From Liolophura sinensis (lineage: Eukaryota > Mollusca > Polyplacophora > Chitonida > Chitonidae), in contig NC_088295.1 of the NCBI RefSeq assembly GCF_032854445.1, forward strand, positions 56,341,249 to 56,405,248: 64,000 bases of DNA, given 5' to 3'. Positions 37,189 through 49,692 of the stretch are shown piece by piece (the first letter of the stretch is position 1; every line of letters starts with the position of its first letter). The translations under genes and the position numbers were made by a program. The notes beneath the pieces were generated by a model that saw only the letters and a program-made list of their open reading frames with translations, ran no database searches and was not told the DNA's origin.

Positions 37189-37434
37189 TATTTATTTATT
37201 TGATTGGTGATTTCCCCGTTACTAAAAATTGGGGCTGTTGCCAGCATCAAGGTGGGGGAAATGAAAACGTGGCACTGCCAGGGGGAAACCGATGACTTTC
37301 TACAGGTTGCTGGTGGACCTTTCCGTATAGGATCGGAGAGGAAGCATGAGCTGGACTTAATCTCACCGCGACCACAGGTGAGAGGCTACCGGGTAATTAT
37401 GTTCCACCAACACGCTAATCACTAGGCCACGGAG
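37189..37434 (-). mobile_element. SINE, diverged, unit B
   Basis: Orthologous copy of 15913-16168; inserted before the unit was duplicated. Confidence 0.6.
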
Positions 37435-38507
37435 ACTTCTAAAATAAGAATATGTGAACATGAATAACAGCAGTCTTGTGGTGGAAATGCTGGGATCTGA
37501 CTCAAACTTCTAAGCATCTCCTGTTTTCAGTCCACTTAAAATTTGTAAGCTTATGTTTAGTCATCAAGTGTATTACAATAGGAAACGTGGTCCATGTGAA
37601 ATGTAAGATAAGCCTTTACATGCAAATTACCAGAAGTACGACCCAAAACCTTGCCGCATGGAGTTGGTAGTTTTTATACTACCTGCGTGTTTCCCAATGG
37701 ATGTGAAGACATTCGTTATGGTTTTGTTTTGACATTAAATGAGCCTATTTGTTTTAAAATCCGCCTCATTTTTTACTCGTCTTGCTTAAGTTCCAGAGAT
37801 ATAGGAGAAATAACCAGGCATGTAAAACGTCATGCACATTTTGATAATAGAACACAGAATTCATAAAATTACAACTGTGAGACAGGATATATACATATAA
37901 ACAAAATGATGCACATACAATTTGAGAAGGATAGTATATAGTCGTATGTTTTCATACAGTGACTAAATATTGCATAGTATCAAAAATTACATCATGAGTT
38001 AACCAACAATGCAACAGGTGAGTCAACTGTGTAGAGTTGAGATCCATGCTTGCAGACCTAGAGATACTTGGATTTATTTATGGGCTTTGTAGACGTATAA
38101 AATTATTCAAAAGCAGTGAAATAATGTAGTATACACAAAGGACAAAACAATTTCCAAGAAGTTAAAAGGATGGGGGCTTGGTTTCTAAAAGTCTTAATTT
38201 CCAATCATAGAATTTCAGTTGGACTCTTTGGAAAATCGTCTTGATTGATAAACCACTTAATTGCAGGCCGGCGAATGTGTATAGGGCGAGTCCTCAAAAG
38301 CAAACGTGATAGGACAGAACGAATTGAATAGGTAATATTCCAAAAGTCAATTGAATGCAGTAAGGAACGTGTTTTCAGTCCTTGATGTACGTGGTCCAAC
38401 TACAAACGTCAAACAGACACTTTTCTTTTCATGGAACAGATTTTGAACTACTTATACTGCCACTGTCACAATCCCTTACGTTCACAAGTCACCACTCTCG
38501 CTGTCAG

Positions 38508-41500
38508 TCAAGCGTCCAGATCTTGTTTTGCCCGTGTGTTAGCCCTGTTCAGAACATCATAAGGATTAGCCTCGGTCTCAGTCCTGGCAGGAACTGCCCT
38601 GCCTCGATGCAACTGATTATACGTCATGTCGACGACAGCATTTCCCCTGACACCGCCAATGACGTCATCTGAACTGCTCTCACCGTAAGAGTGTCTGACC
38701 ACGTGATCGTAATCTCCATGCACTTTAAAATGTGCAGTTTCCCCTTGTACTCGGTCATAGTCGCCATGGTGATTTGTTCTTGCGGCGGATCCAACCGAGA
38801 ATGCGGCGTCTCCTGAAGAGTTGGCCGCTCTTCCGGTTTTGTTTACCTTGGAGTACAAGTCGCTGACATTCGTCTCTGCAGCACTATTCCAGGGTGTGCC
38901 ATTGTCGTCTCTCTCAAGCTGGTACAGCGAGTATCGTAAGTTAATGTCGTAACCAGCGCTGGGTCGGCTGACAATCTGTGCCTCCGTGACGTCATCATCA
39001 CGGTTTTCTGTTTGAAGAATGCGAGGCTTCTCTGCGGACCTGACAAAAACAAACAAACGAAATCCATGGATGACTTTGGCATTTAAAAGCCTACAAACTC
39101 TTAGGTGCTAAGTTTTTCAGTGGCAAGGTGATATTGTCCAAGGCAGACGATGCGCGGATTCAATATCGACCTTGAACAGAGTTCAAAAGATTATTCAAAG
39201 TTAAGCTAATTAACAGGTCATTTGTACATGTTCTCGCTCTCACCGCTTTTGAGGCCTTAGTGACAATCAGTCGTCGACTAAGCTCGTGTGGTCGTATATG
39301 CAGTCTAACATTCGTTGAAGCTCACTTGTCTTCCATCAACGTATGGCGTTCATCACATTTGGGCAAGTTTGTTAGTAACTCGCCAAAGGTTAATGGTTTA
39401 TGAGGGGCTCTCCAGTTTTCTCCACCCATAAAACTGACTTAAAACAATCATAATAGTGAAAAAGTCTTGAGTATTACGTCAGGAAATAATGAAATAAATA
39501 AATAAATACATGAGTCTCGGTTTATTTGTTTGATTGTTGTAAAATGTCATACTCAGAAATGTTTTGTTATAGAATGCCTGCCCGTTTTACTGGTAGAAGA
39601 AACCGGAGGGCCCGGGATAAACCACCTACCTTTGGCCAGGTACCTGATTCCTGATAGCGGCAGAATAGGCAAATTCCATGTCCTGGAATGAGCCTTGCTT
39701 TAGCCGCTGTTGGTAATTGTTTTATTACCAACAGGAGGATCTAGTATTAAACATTTTGCGATCTGCATGGTACGACGACACTGCCCCTATTTAACTGGGT
39801 CTTTTTAGCGTACCATTTAGTTCCTCTTTTAAATGAGGGATATCACGAGTTGTATTTTCCAAAGAGAGGCTATTATTTGGCAGCGTGGTCTCGTATGACG
39901 TCACGGTGGGTTGGTATGTCGTTGCTGAAAAACAAAAAAGTAGTTGCCACTGCACTTGAACGGGGCATACTACTTATGTAAGGCTGAAATATATTTAATG
40001 TGTTCAGTTTAGAAAATTATACGTTTTATCGATGAATTTTACCCCAATCTTTGAGTGAGACAGGGGAGGTCTTGCAGTAAATTTGCATTGATTGGCTGAT
40101 ACACCTGTGTGTAATGCTTATTAGAAACAGACACCGTTGAAATCCGATCTGTTTTATTATTGACATCTATTTAGAAGTCATTTATGATGTTTTCATTACC
40201 TTTCGTAATGAAATTTGTTTCATTACACAATATGATTTGTATCAAACTGCTGTGCACGTAATATTTTAAAAGGGAACTTAATTACTGTTGATCCAAACTG
40301 TGCATGTAGTTTGTGAGGAAAACAGTGGAAACATATACTGAGTACGAGAACAAATGGTCAATGGACCTTGGAGAATTGGTATATATACCCTATTTATCAT
40401 AGCCTTTCGAGTACTTTTTGCAGACCCCTATAGGTGCAGCTGAGCAGTGTGTAGGAGTTATTGTATAACTGCATCTGCCAGTGCTGAAAAAACTCAGTTT
40501 AAACGTCAGTAATGTCACCTTGTTTCTTTTTCGTTCAACTATAATAAGGGCCATACAATAGGCTTACCCCAAACAAACTAAAGTTTTAGTTCTCCACATA
40601 AATGACAAAATCGAACTTTTAAGACCAGAAGCAGAAATCTAACTTACTGGATGTCTTTATTGAAGGCGATTCTGTTGATCCTCCTGGCGAACCTGCTGAT
40701 GCTGTTGTTGTTACAAGTTGGGGGCAAGTCCCTGACAACAATAACGGTCGGTAATTTATACAAAAATTAAATGTAAAAAAAAACATTAAAAAAAATATGA
40801 ATGGCGGCCCATGCGCGGATGTTGGCACCATCCTGATCGCATCTTACGCGGATCTTGATTGGCCGGTACATGTAGTCTTGTTTTGACGGTTTATGGCACT
40901 TTAGCCTTTGCCTACACGCTGACTATAAACTTGACACGATGTATCTTAGTTTGCTTACCTGGTAAGGCAGGCGTGGTGACAAGAAAACTATAAATGAATA
41001 ATCTATCATTCACTTAACTCTCTTCCTCTCTCATTCAAAACAGTACAAATGTGAGCTAGTGCAATGCATGAGTTCCGACTTTTGCTTTCCCGTTTTTCAA
41101 CGAAGTTTATTAGTGTCAGTGGAAATGTAAAGTCGTTAACGCATTCCCGGACAACCGGAGATAATGTAAGTTCACACCAAAAGCTGTAATAATATTATAA
41201 ATTAGGCATCCGCGGTGCCTAAACCACCATTTATAAGTTCTGTTATATCTATACACTATATTTAGCTCTTAAAATGACTCATTGTCTTGATTATGTGCGA
41301 ATTAGTAACCACGCTGGGAGCTAGACCGTTTGTGAATACCCTTTTTCATTTCGGAAGAACAAGCAAGGTTGGTGTCGAGCAACGCGGCATTATGTATAAA
41401 TGTATATGTGTACACTTTAGTGCATGTCGTAAAACCCTACGCAGATCATGGTCGGATCCTACAGCCATCATACGCGGATCCTACGCCCATCATATGCGAA

Positions 41501-44500
41501 TGGTACACCTATCTTGACTGTATGATCGAGCAGTACTGTACATCTGAGTAGCCCACAGTTCTTATATTACGACAAACGTGATATTTGATAACCCGAAAAG
41601 GGAGAGATGAAAAGGTTTTAGACTCTCCAGACACAGATTCTCCAGATGGTACATCTTATTTGGAGCTATATTTCTACAAAGACCAGAAGGGTTTCCCCTC
41701 TTGCAGACTTTACGACAAGAGGGATTTCAATTTTGATATTGTAAATAATCCTTACTTGGACTACAATATACCAAAAGGTCCTGTGTGTGGCGTGTACATA
41801 TCTCGCCTGGAAGCATTTGTAAGATCTTGAGTGTTGTGTGAGGATTTCAATCAACTTCACAAGTTATAACTGCAAAAACTAGTGTGTCACGGTTATTCCA
41901 TTAAACGCCTTCACTCCAAGTTTCTTAAGTTTTACAATGAGTACTAATCTCTTGTACGTAAATATACAGAGAGCGTCCAGAATCACTTTTAATTAATTTT
42001 CTATCCTGAAATATTAACCCGAAGCTAGAGATTGTATATTCATGGTGTTGAATTAGATCGCTACGTTGGATATATGAACAGTAGCAATCAAAGCGAAACT
42101 GAGATACTTATTTTGTTATCGACAACTGATATTCTTGCATGGTACACGATTTGAATACTGATTTCACTCAGCCCCCTAGAACATACCTTGCGTCTTTCCT
42201 ACATCATTGAAAACGACTGCTTCTCTTTGTATGATTCCGTCCTATCTCCGTACTTTATATAATTTCTTAGATCTTTGGTAATTTGTGTTAAACGTCGTTT
42301 TGGAAATTGGCCATGCGATTATTGACCCCAAACGCTCCTATGAGTTGACGGCTGGTATACGAATGTCTGTTTCGACGCATAGATTACAATGGCAAAATAC
42401 GTATTTAAATCGTTCTACTGAACTTCAAAAGTAAAAATAGTCAAAAGTATTTTTGTATAAACACTTCAGTCATAGGCCAAAGTTAATGACATTCGCCATT
42501 AAGAAGGTCATTTGCCGATGACACATACAGGAGATATATCTTGGAATGCTCTAGGAGAATCCATTTCCTTCAAACGAGAGCGAAAACAGAACAAAAACTG
42601 TCTGTAGTGGGTTTGAGATAAGATGGTTTGTTGTTTCTATGGGTAAATAAATTGATATATGGTATGTTTAACGACCGGAAAGTTCGTATTCCCCGGATAT
42701 TATTTCCGGAATCAGCAACGTCGAATGAATTAGATGGGAGTGTCGGATGTTTATTTCGTTCACCCTGCGTCGATAAAGAGACAGGGACAACAACTCAGAT
42801 AAAACAATACAGCACAGTAACCAGTGGAGATATCTCCATGCCCCGTGGAAATATGTTCCTATCGCTCACTCATCATCAAAGTTTCCTGGTGATGCAAGAA
42901 CAGCCCCCCTCAGCAGAACAGTTGTGCACTACCCGAGCCGCCAGTCTCAGCACTGAGATCTATTCTGCCCGAAATTTGACTCTAAACCAGCAAGAGCAGT
43001 TGGGAAAATAACCCAACAAACTAAAACTGTGAAGACCCGTCACATATAAAATTGAAATTAACATCATTGCACTTTTAAACCTAATTCTTTTTTGAATGGT
43101 ACCACAGGAGGTGTGTAAATTACTACTTTTTTTAAAGCTTTCACGTGAATATTTGGAACAAAGTTGCTGACAAGAGGCTAAATTCCATCTGTTACATGTG
43201 ATCATTTGTCAACTATCAAAATGTCGTCGCTGCTCTATAGTTTAACTCTCCATGCTGTAGGCCTTTGTATTGCAGCTAAAAATTATCTATTCGTATCTAT
43301 TCATAATAACTCGGCGAAACTGTTATTTATTTAGCGTCAAAAGAATTTAAGGGATTGCTGAAAATACTTACCGGAAGAAATGCATGTGTATGTGATCGAT
43401 CTCACGCTGCTGACTGTGGATATGCCACCGGGACGTACACACGTGTCAGCTACTAGTTCCGGACTAAGGGAATGGAGATCACACTCACTTACACCAGTAC
43501 AGTTTTCCTGTAACTCATGGCGGTCATCGTTTGTATTTCTAACCCAGCTACATCGGCTTGTATTACGTCGGCAACATCGGTCAAGCACTCGGCCTGATAT
43601 TTGAAAAGGACAAATTTTGTCAGTCGGATCCCATTGGTAAAACTTGACCTCTAATATACAGATCTGAGTCCCCTCGTCACACTCTAATTTGTTGTGTGTT
43701 TGACTGAAAACTGATGATCCGTGACAGGTCTCGGAGATAATGGCTGAAAAATATAAACAAGAATTGTATATAAACATGATAGTGTAAAAATGTGTGATTC
43801 TACACACATAAAAAAGAAAGGAATAAATCATGCAGGAAGAACAGAACACTCTGTATAGCCGGTGTGGGTCAGATGGAAGCACTTTAATCTAGGTCATTAG
43901 TCAAACAGTTGCACGGCACCCGTCCAATCACCTTCACGTGTATGTTTTCCAAATCGGTTGAGTTGGGGGAGGAGGTGGTAGTCCTATAATGTATGAGTGA
44001 AATAATTTTGAGTACGGCATAAAAGACCAGTCAAAAAATAAATTCTATAGCACAGATATTGGTGTTATTACATCACACGGCAATTTGTACATTAACTGCT
44101 AGTGTATTAATACATACTCTCACCATATGATGCTGGCAGCCGCCGTTTAAGTGAAATATTGTTAAACGCGGCGTAAAACTCCCACAAAATACATATTATA
44201 ACACAGCATGGTGTAACAGGTTTGTCACGCGCACTCATAAAGGGCGGTGTTGACATCTGAGCTTTCTCCCATACACGTTAGGGTCATCAGTGGAGTTTTC
44301 TTCAGAACCACAATTAAACAAGTACTTAAATATACTACTCAACAAAGCCAGCTCTCTGTTTTTTTTGTTTTGTTTGTTTGTTTGTTTTTGTTTTTTTTTT
44401 TGTTTTGTTTTTTGGTTTCCTTGACTCTTCAGTCGCGTAAGCTTGTATTTTATTTCCTTTAGCTATTTACAAAGTCTTTTATAACACGAGTTTTGTGTCT

Positions 44501-45223
44501 AGTCTTAGTCTTAGGACTGAACAGGATGGAGATGCCTAAGTGAATACATACATTTAACATATTGCTACATTTAGTATCCTTAATTTAGAACTCGCTTCAT
44601 GTTAGCGTTCTGTATGTAGTGTTGTACGTCATATATACTTTTGTAAAGAGTGCCCTACTTAAATTCTAAAGCAATGTTCCTGTATGCACACGGACTAGGT
44701 TTGGTAACGTCTACACAGTACGGATACACACTTACCTGCGACTTGGCCGATCCATTTATGATCAGCGTAAGATCCTGTACATTTTTATCACCATTCAGAG
44801 AAAATTCTATTGATTTGATAGGTTGAAGTGCCAAACATACAGAACCAATATGAGAGGGTACATCAGTTTTCATATACCCCTGCAATCAACGCGTCAGACT
44901 CGGATGTATCCCCAGAATCAAGGCGAAACGCGCAGATGTAAAATGTAAAAAAAAAAGGGAGACAACTTTGAACAAACTTCGTCCGTTAATATTTTCATCG
45001 GCTTCGCCTCGGAAAAATATTACCGACATCAGCCAAATATCTACCCGTATACCCCCGGAAGGCCGTCATATAAGAAATAATATATACACATGTATGTATA
45101 TTGTGACACGCACCTTCTAAGACACTTACCTTCACCATCTCCGGAACATACTTGCAGTCCAGCTGTCAGAATCGTCAGGAAGACTGGCATGTACATGGAC
45201 GGTTGCCCTCTAATGAGGCACAT
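38508..45223 (-). CDS. Gene M, unit B: lectin-like receptor lacking its TM exon
   Basis: Exons 45130-45223, 43372-43743, 40648-40731, 39814-39924 and 38508-39039. Lengths equal those of unit A (the tail is one codon shorter), all are open and splice sites are kept. The 88-bp TM exon and ~0.9 kb around it are gone (junction near 39180). Joining exon 4 (phase 1) straight to the tail exon (phase 2 acceptor) shifts the frame and gives about 65 unrelated residues to a TGA at 38843-38845. The predicted product is therefore a secreted lectin-plus-stalk protein. The lectin GDPC motif is ADTC here. Alternatives: a pseudogene in early decay, or use of another exon not recognised. Confidence 0.6.
39968..40246. 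other. ~280 bp present only in unit B, gene M intron 3
   Basis: Absent from A between CGGGGCA and CTGCTGTGCACG. No ORF, tRNA head or SINE core recognised; A/T-rich. Either a B insertion or an A deletion. Confidence 0.5.
41040..42010. other. ~950 bp present only in unit B, gene M intron 2
   Basis: A lacks this segment (A jumps near 20420). It carries a short local repeat of GGATCCTAC with CCATCATA at 41452-41495 and the retroelement fragment listed at 41585. Confidence 0.6.
41585..41985 (+). pseudogene. Retroelement protein fragment (RT-associated C-terminal region)
   Basis: The frame to 41830 includes YLELYFYKDQK, LYDKRDFNFDIVNNPYLD, IPKGPVCGVYISRLEAF; after a frameshift KRLHSKFLKFYNEY follows at about 41900-41945. 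This LYDKRDDFxFxIxNxPxLxxNIPxxPxYGVYISQL pattern is familiar from C-terminal parts of reverse-transcriptase proteins in invertebrate genomes. I cannot name the family. Truncated at both ends. Confidence 0.55.
43372..43743 (-). CDS. Gene M exon 2, SUEL-lectin-like domain (unit B)
   Basis: Same length and phases as the unit A exon, no indels. All cysteines of the A copy are kept, but GDPC has become ADTC, and several surface positions near the C-terminus differ (CVRPGGIS against CEHLFNIS), so binding may have diverged. Confidence 0.7.
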
Positions 45224-46535
45224 CTTGAAGTTTTCACATTTTTTCACACCGAGGAAAGATACAAGTCGTTGGAATGAACGTAAACGGCGAATGTATACGT
45301 ATTAGCTAGTAATCAGGAGGACTGGCTGAACACCTGCGTAATCCAAACAAACAGAAAGAGTTGTACATCAAGAAGGGTTTGTCATCACCCCATTTTCGTC
45401 AGAAGTATAATCACAGGTGCTTCGTAATACAACAGAAGAAAACTCAGCTTAATGTGCCTCCACCCTCCACCCTCCAGTATATCACGGGCGACTCCGTGTG
45501 CTTACAGAACGTGGTCCCTGTGACAAATCCCGTCCCCCTCACTGATCTGTTACTACTGCTTTCCGGGAAGCAGAGCTTAATAAAGAGTCCAGCATGTCAA
45601 TGCGGCTAAATGCTCGAACACCCACGTCTTTCATGTACACAAACTCGCATATGTATGGAAGCCGGATGCGCCCAGGCTGTCTTTCCTATACACACTTTCC
45701 CCAAACCAGGAAGATCGACATCTAAGCGACACTACGAGATTTAGTCAAGAGCCATGCAGCCCAAATAAGGAGGACAACGCGATATTCTGAAAACTTTCTA
45801 TAGACATCCCAGCCACAACTAGTCCGGAATATCGTAGTCTGAATCTGGCATTGTCAACTGAATTTTGTGTCCTCTCCCAAATCCCGTTTACTCCTTCATT
45901 TATCCGCCAAACCTTGTCTGAGTTTCGACCAAATTTCATATAATGGATTGGTTGTCGACTTAATCATGACTTAAAAGTGAACATAAAGTCAACCACTATA
46001 TATACACAGAAAAGATGATATAGGACAGTTATCCCAGAAAAACATGTAAAAAGTTCTACGAAGTTTTGAAAGCCGAAAAGATGAAGTTCAGCATTGAAAA
46101 TATGACACTGATGGACAATTCATTCTGAGCAGCCATGTTGCAGGTTCCCTTATGGAATGTGCCAATCTCTAGCGCTGAAAGCGTCACGCGATAAGTGGCT
46201 GTCACGTCAAAGATTTTTAGGTTGGGTTGATTGTTAAACTGATGCATTTTGGACCACATATATATGAGCAGCTAAACGAGAACGTCACAATATCTACATG
46301 TTGGGCAGGATATTACAGTAACTTGTAAGGATAATCGGGCAAGAAAACCGCCTCTGGAGAGTCACTGCTTGAGGAAAAATATTTTGACTTTGCATTATCT
46401 TTCCTACACAAAGTCATATTTCTTACAAAAATATCTTCCCAAATCTGAATGAAAGAGTCTGCTACGAAACAGAAGGTCCTGCTATGTTCAGAAAATTCCC
46501 TGAAATCAGTACAGCCAGCTAGGTCGAATACTTAC

Positions 46536-46640
46536 TCCCGTGTAGGACGAGGGCGAGCAGGACGGCTAAAACACGACGCTTGTGTGCACCAACATCGCTC
46601 TCACCGAGCAACAGAACATTTCTGGAATTCTTCTTTATCA
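46536..46640 (-). pseudogene. Decayed alternative first exon of gene M (unit B)
   Basis: Unit B counterpart of 25188-25290 with leader HKRRVLAVLLALVLHG and donor GA|GTAAGT. The same missing in-frame ATG. Confidence 0.4.
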
Positions 46641-46845
46641 ACTAACTGAGCTTTAGTGACTGACTTTATGTTCACCTTAAGAAGGGTATATTCTCTGTGC
46701 GAAATAAATACCCTTTTTGTGTGTTAGTTTGTTTCTTTTGTTGTTAATAACGTCATGCACTCTGAAGAATTTTCCTTTTATATGATGGTGGTCAATTTTA
46801 TACGATGAGGAAACTACAGTGTCCGGTATAAACCACTGACCTTTG

Positions 46846-47079
46846 TCAAGTTACTGACGTACTATCCAACATGTTACCCACAGATGTAATCACCATACTG
46901 GTTGACGACAAGTGTTCTTCAAGAAAGTTTAGTGCCACTAAGACCCAAAGTACAGTGAGAGAGGGGGAAATCAGTAAATTCCATGCTCCAACTATCAGTC
47001 TCGTTTTCTTCCTCCGCAACTGTTTTATTACGAAGTGCAAGTTAGTGACGGACGTGTGGCGTACGCTCACATACACCAT
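46846..47079 (-). pseudogene. Possible class A GPCR fragment (unit B)
   Basis: Counterpart of 25450-25731 without frameshift but with several replacements. Weak call. Confidence 0.22.
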
Positions 47080-47420
47080 GTGCTTTCAGCGAAGGTTACA
47101 CTATATGCAAACGGCACAATGAGTGCTGCAGACTTTGTCACCAAAGCCCAAAAATTATGAGAGCAGGCAAATCTAATCATTCCCTGCTCAAAGCTTCGTA
47201 ATTCAAGCGCCTTTAACAATTAGTGCTATAAAAAAGATGAAAACATGGTTGAAAGCGCGACATTTAGAGGAATGACTCTTTCTGGAACCAGATCGACACT
47301 GAATGTCATCTAAATCTCAAAATGTACACTACAACTCCAATTTTACATCATTTTTAACTTTCCATTAACTTGTTTTCTAATCTGAAAAAAGTAAGACATT
47401 GTGGCGAAATTTGAAGAACA

Positions 47421-47730
47421 GCGCGAGATTCGAACGAGATTCTGTAGTGATTACGTATCCCCTGAGATGAATTCGTGATCTTATTTCAGAGCACGGCATT
47501 CCTGTACATCTCGCATTATTCATCAAATTACGCCGTAGCATCGATAGAATCCCGTCATTAGTTTGTGTCCATGTTGCCAGCTATAATGTACATGTAGCGC
47601 GGGATTCAAACGAGATTTTGTAGTGATTTTGTGATCTTATTTCAGAGCACGCCATTCCTGTACATCTCGTTTTATTCATCAAATTACGCCGTAAAATTTG
47701 GGTTCATCTTGCAAGCTAGAATGTACATGT
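47421..47730. repeat. Two-copy 176-bp tandem repeat (unit B)
   Basis: Unit B counterpart of 26073-26404 with the same period; copy 2 has a short deletion after TAGTGATTT. Confidence 0.7.
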
Positions 47731-48021
47731 TTCATGTCCCAATTTCTAACTCGAGCTCAAATTTAAGCTTGGAAAATCAAGTCATTTATTTTGAGGAGAT
47801 TGCCACATTTGGATGACCTGAAGACAAGATTAAGTGGAGAGTCGATGTGTTCTGTGAGATATGGTCGAGAATTGGTCGAGGATTGGTCGAGGTTTGGTGG
47901 AAAAGTGAAAAGATCAGGAGATCAAGTGAAAAGAGATATTCCACTGAATATCGTTGGAGTCTCGTTCGGATTTGATCAGAATGAGATGCTGAGGTTCTCA
48001 TCTCTTCTTTAAATTTCGTAG

Positions 48022-48212
48022 TGTCGTTTGAACATCGCGGTTTCTGGTTTCAAGCAAATTTGCGCAGGAAGTCAAACATGAAAGTGACCCCATGGAGCGG
48101 CTGTGACAAGAATAAATGTTCTTATTCCCTGTACAACCTCGCGAAACACTCTAACCCGAAGTCTTCTTATTCCCTGTACAACCTCGCGAAACACTCTAAC
48201 CCGAAGTCCTAG
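48022..48212 (+). CDS. Conserved exon-like short ORF with duplicated YSLYNL, unit C
   Basis: Unit C counterpart of the ORF at 5555, lengthened by an in-frame 45-bp tandem duplication that doubles the 15-residue block SYSLYNLAKHSNPKS. The frame and stop are kept. The doubling yields two YxxL motifs in series. Whether it is expressed is unknown. Confidence 0.28.
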
Positions 48213-49194
48213 AGACTGGTAAACGAATGTTAGCCAAACATCTGGGGTGTAGGTGGATTTATGTGTTTTCGCTCTCGTCTTCAAAGTTGATCTCAAATAA
48301 TTTCAGTCGGGTATGGAAAAGTCATTTAATAACAAAACCACTGATGTTTAGCCATGGTACTAAGGGGTGACAAAGTTGCCAATCTTTACGCATTGACATG
48401 AGCAGTTAGAAGAAAACTCTAAATGCTCTTTTACTGAGCAGAGATATCAGAGAAGAACCCGCATTTGTAAGTACTTGAGCCATTTTAGAGCGTCTTGCCT
48501 TGACGTGGAATCACTATGTCGACATGGAAAAGACGGGTGTTTAGGTATTGGTTGATGGGCAAATGCCAAACGAAACTTATTTGCAGCTAAATGGAACTTT
48601 ATAAGTCCCTGGGGACAGATGTTAAATATATTTAGTTAAACAAGGGTGAAAGAAGTAAATTTAAGGCACGATTATCATCTCAAAGCCCAAATTAAAGACA
48701 CCATTTTTTGAAGCCACCGGAAAGGAGCGGTTCCCGTGATGTTGTCGAGCTTTCCAACAACAAATGGAAACCAACCGTATTTCATAACAGTCGAACTTCA
48801 CATCTGCGATCAGCGTAGGTTACGCAGTTGTATATCCATGAACTTTCGGAAACAATGCCTATTCGATTGGAATATATGGTTGTGCTAAAACAGCTGTGCG
48901 CTGACTTATACTTTCAAAAGACTGAGAATATAGACTGGCATTTAAACATATGTGGGCTTCATCTTAATGACCAAACTATTCCATAATATACAATAACGTG
49001 GTAATCTAGTGGATATATATCTTTGTCCGCACAGCATCCTTGATTCTCGGTTGCGAGAGGCTGATCAGGCGGGTTAAAATGTGGACATAAACTTGTCAGA
49101 GCTACAAGCCATACCCACAAGTGTTAAAATTCACACCCATTGTTTAAATTCCCATATACCTTTCTTTTGGCCACACATGTGTTAAAACACTTAC

Positions 49195-49288
49195 CTTTGT
49201 CATCGGCGGAACATTCACATAGTTCCGCTCTGACAGCTATCAGGAAGATCGTCAGGTATGCGGGTCGTTGACGTGTGACTAGGAACAT
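49195..49288 (-). CDS. Distal first exon, intact signal peptide (unit C)
   Basis: 94 bp, ATG at 49288, leader RPAYLTIFLIAVRAELCECS, donor AAAG|GTAAGTG, phase 1: the same length and phase as gene M exon 1. Being on the minus strand, its only downstream lectin exon in the window is that of unit B (43743), ~5.5 kb away and beyond the proximal exon 1 at 45130. It may serve as an alternative first exon of gene M in unit B, or belong to a lost paralogue. Confidence 0.5.
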
Positions 49289-49462
49289 CCCGACCTGTTA
49301 CACAGGACACTACAGACGACTGTCTTATAAGGTCTTATGTCAAAGATGTAAAGAATCAGTTAGAGATCAAACTAGGGAAGAAGATTCCCTGATTTCCATT
49401 TTCACCCCGTAATTTTTCACAAATATATGTCTTTAAGGAGATCAGATACACATCATGGCATT

Positions 49463-49692
49463 GAGTGAGTGAGTGAGTGAGTGCTTGGACAATTTTTCAG
49501 TCATATGACGACGAAGGAATTCCACCGCTCTTTTCACTGGTACTGCTTCACTGAGACGACTTACCGAAGGCAAGTAAGTCGCCCCGCCCGACCCATTTTA
49601 GTGATACAGGTCACCCAGTCGTTGCACTATCCCCTTCATGCTGAACACCAAGCCAGGAAATTACAACTTCCTCTTTTAAGGCCTTAGGTGTG
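49463..49692 (-). mobile_element. SINE private to unit C
   Basis: Minus-strand copy of the (ACTC)n-tailed family, 5' truncated (no tRNA head). Flanked by an imperfect 10-bp target duplication TCATGGCATT / TCATGACATT. Units A and B have the uninterrupted CCATGGTATG site. Confidence 0.75.

Larger units (their letters stand above)
34163..38507. other. Unit B space between P tail and gene M tail
   Basis: 34163-35022 is absent from unit A and looks like 3' UTR with an embedded SINE. The rest mirrors A 12870-17262. No gene seen. Confidence 0.5.
26695..48007. repeat. Tandem unit B (~21.3 kb)
   Basis: Second copy of the unit, collinear with A. Differences: ~1 kb deletion at about 39180 removing the gene M TM exon, ~280 bp extra at about 39968-40246, ~950 bp extra at about 41040-42010 (including a retroelement fragment), ~885 bp extra at 34138-35022, and empty sites for two A-unit SINEs. 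Base divergence from A looks like several percent by eye. Confidence 0.9.
45224..48007. other. Unit B sequence upstream of gene M
   Basis: Mirrors A 23888-26694. Contains the pseudo first exon at 46536, the GPCR-like remnant at 46846, and the 176-bp repeat. Nothing else recognised. Confidence 0.45.
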
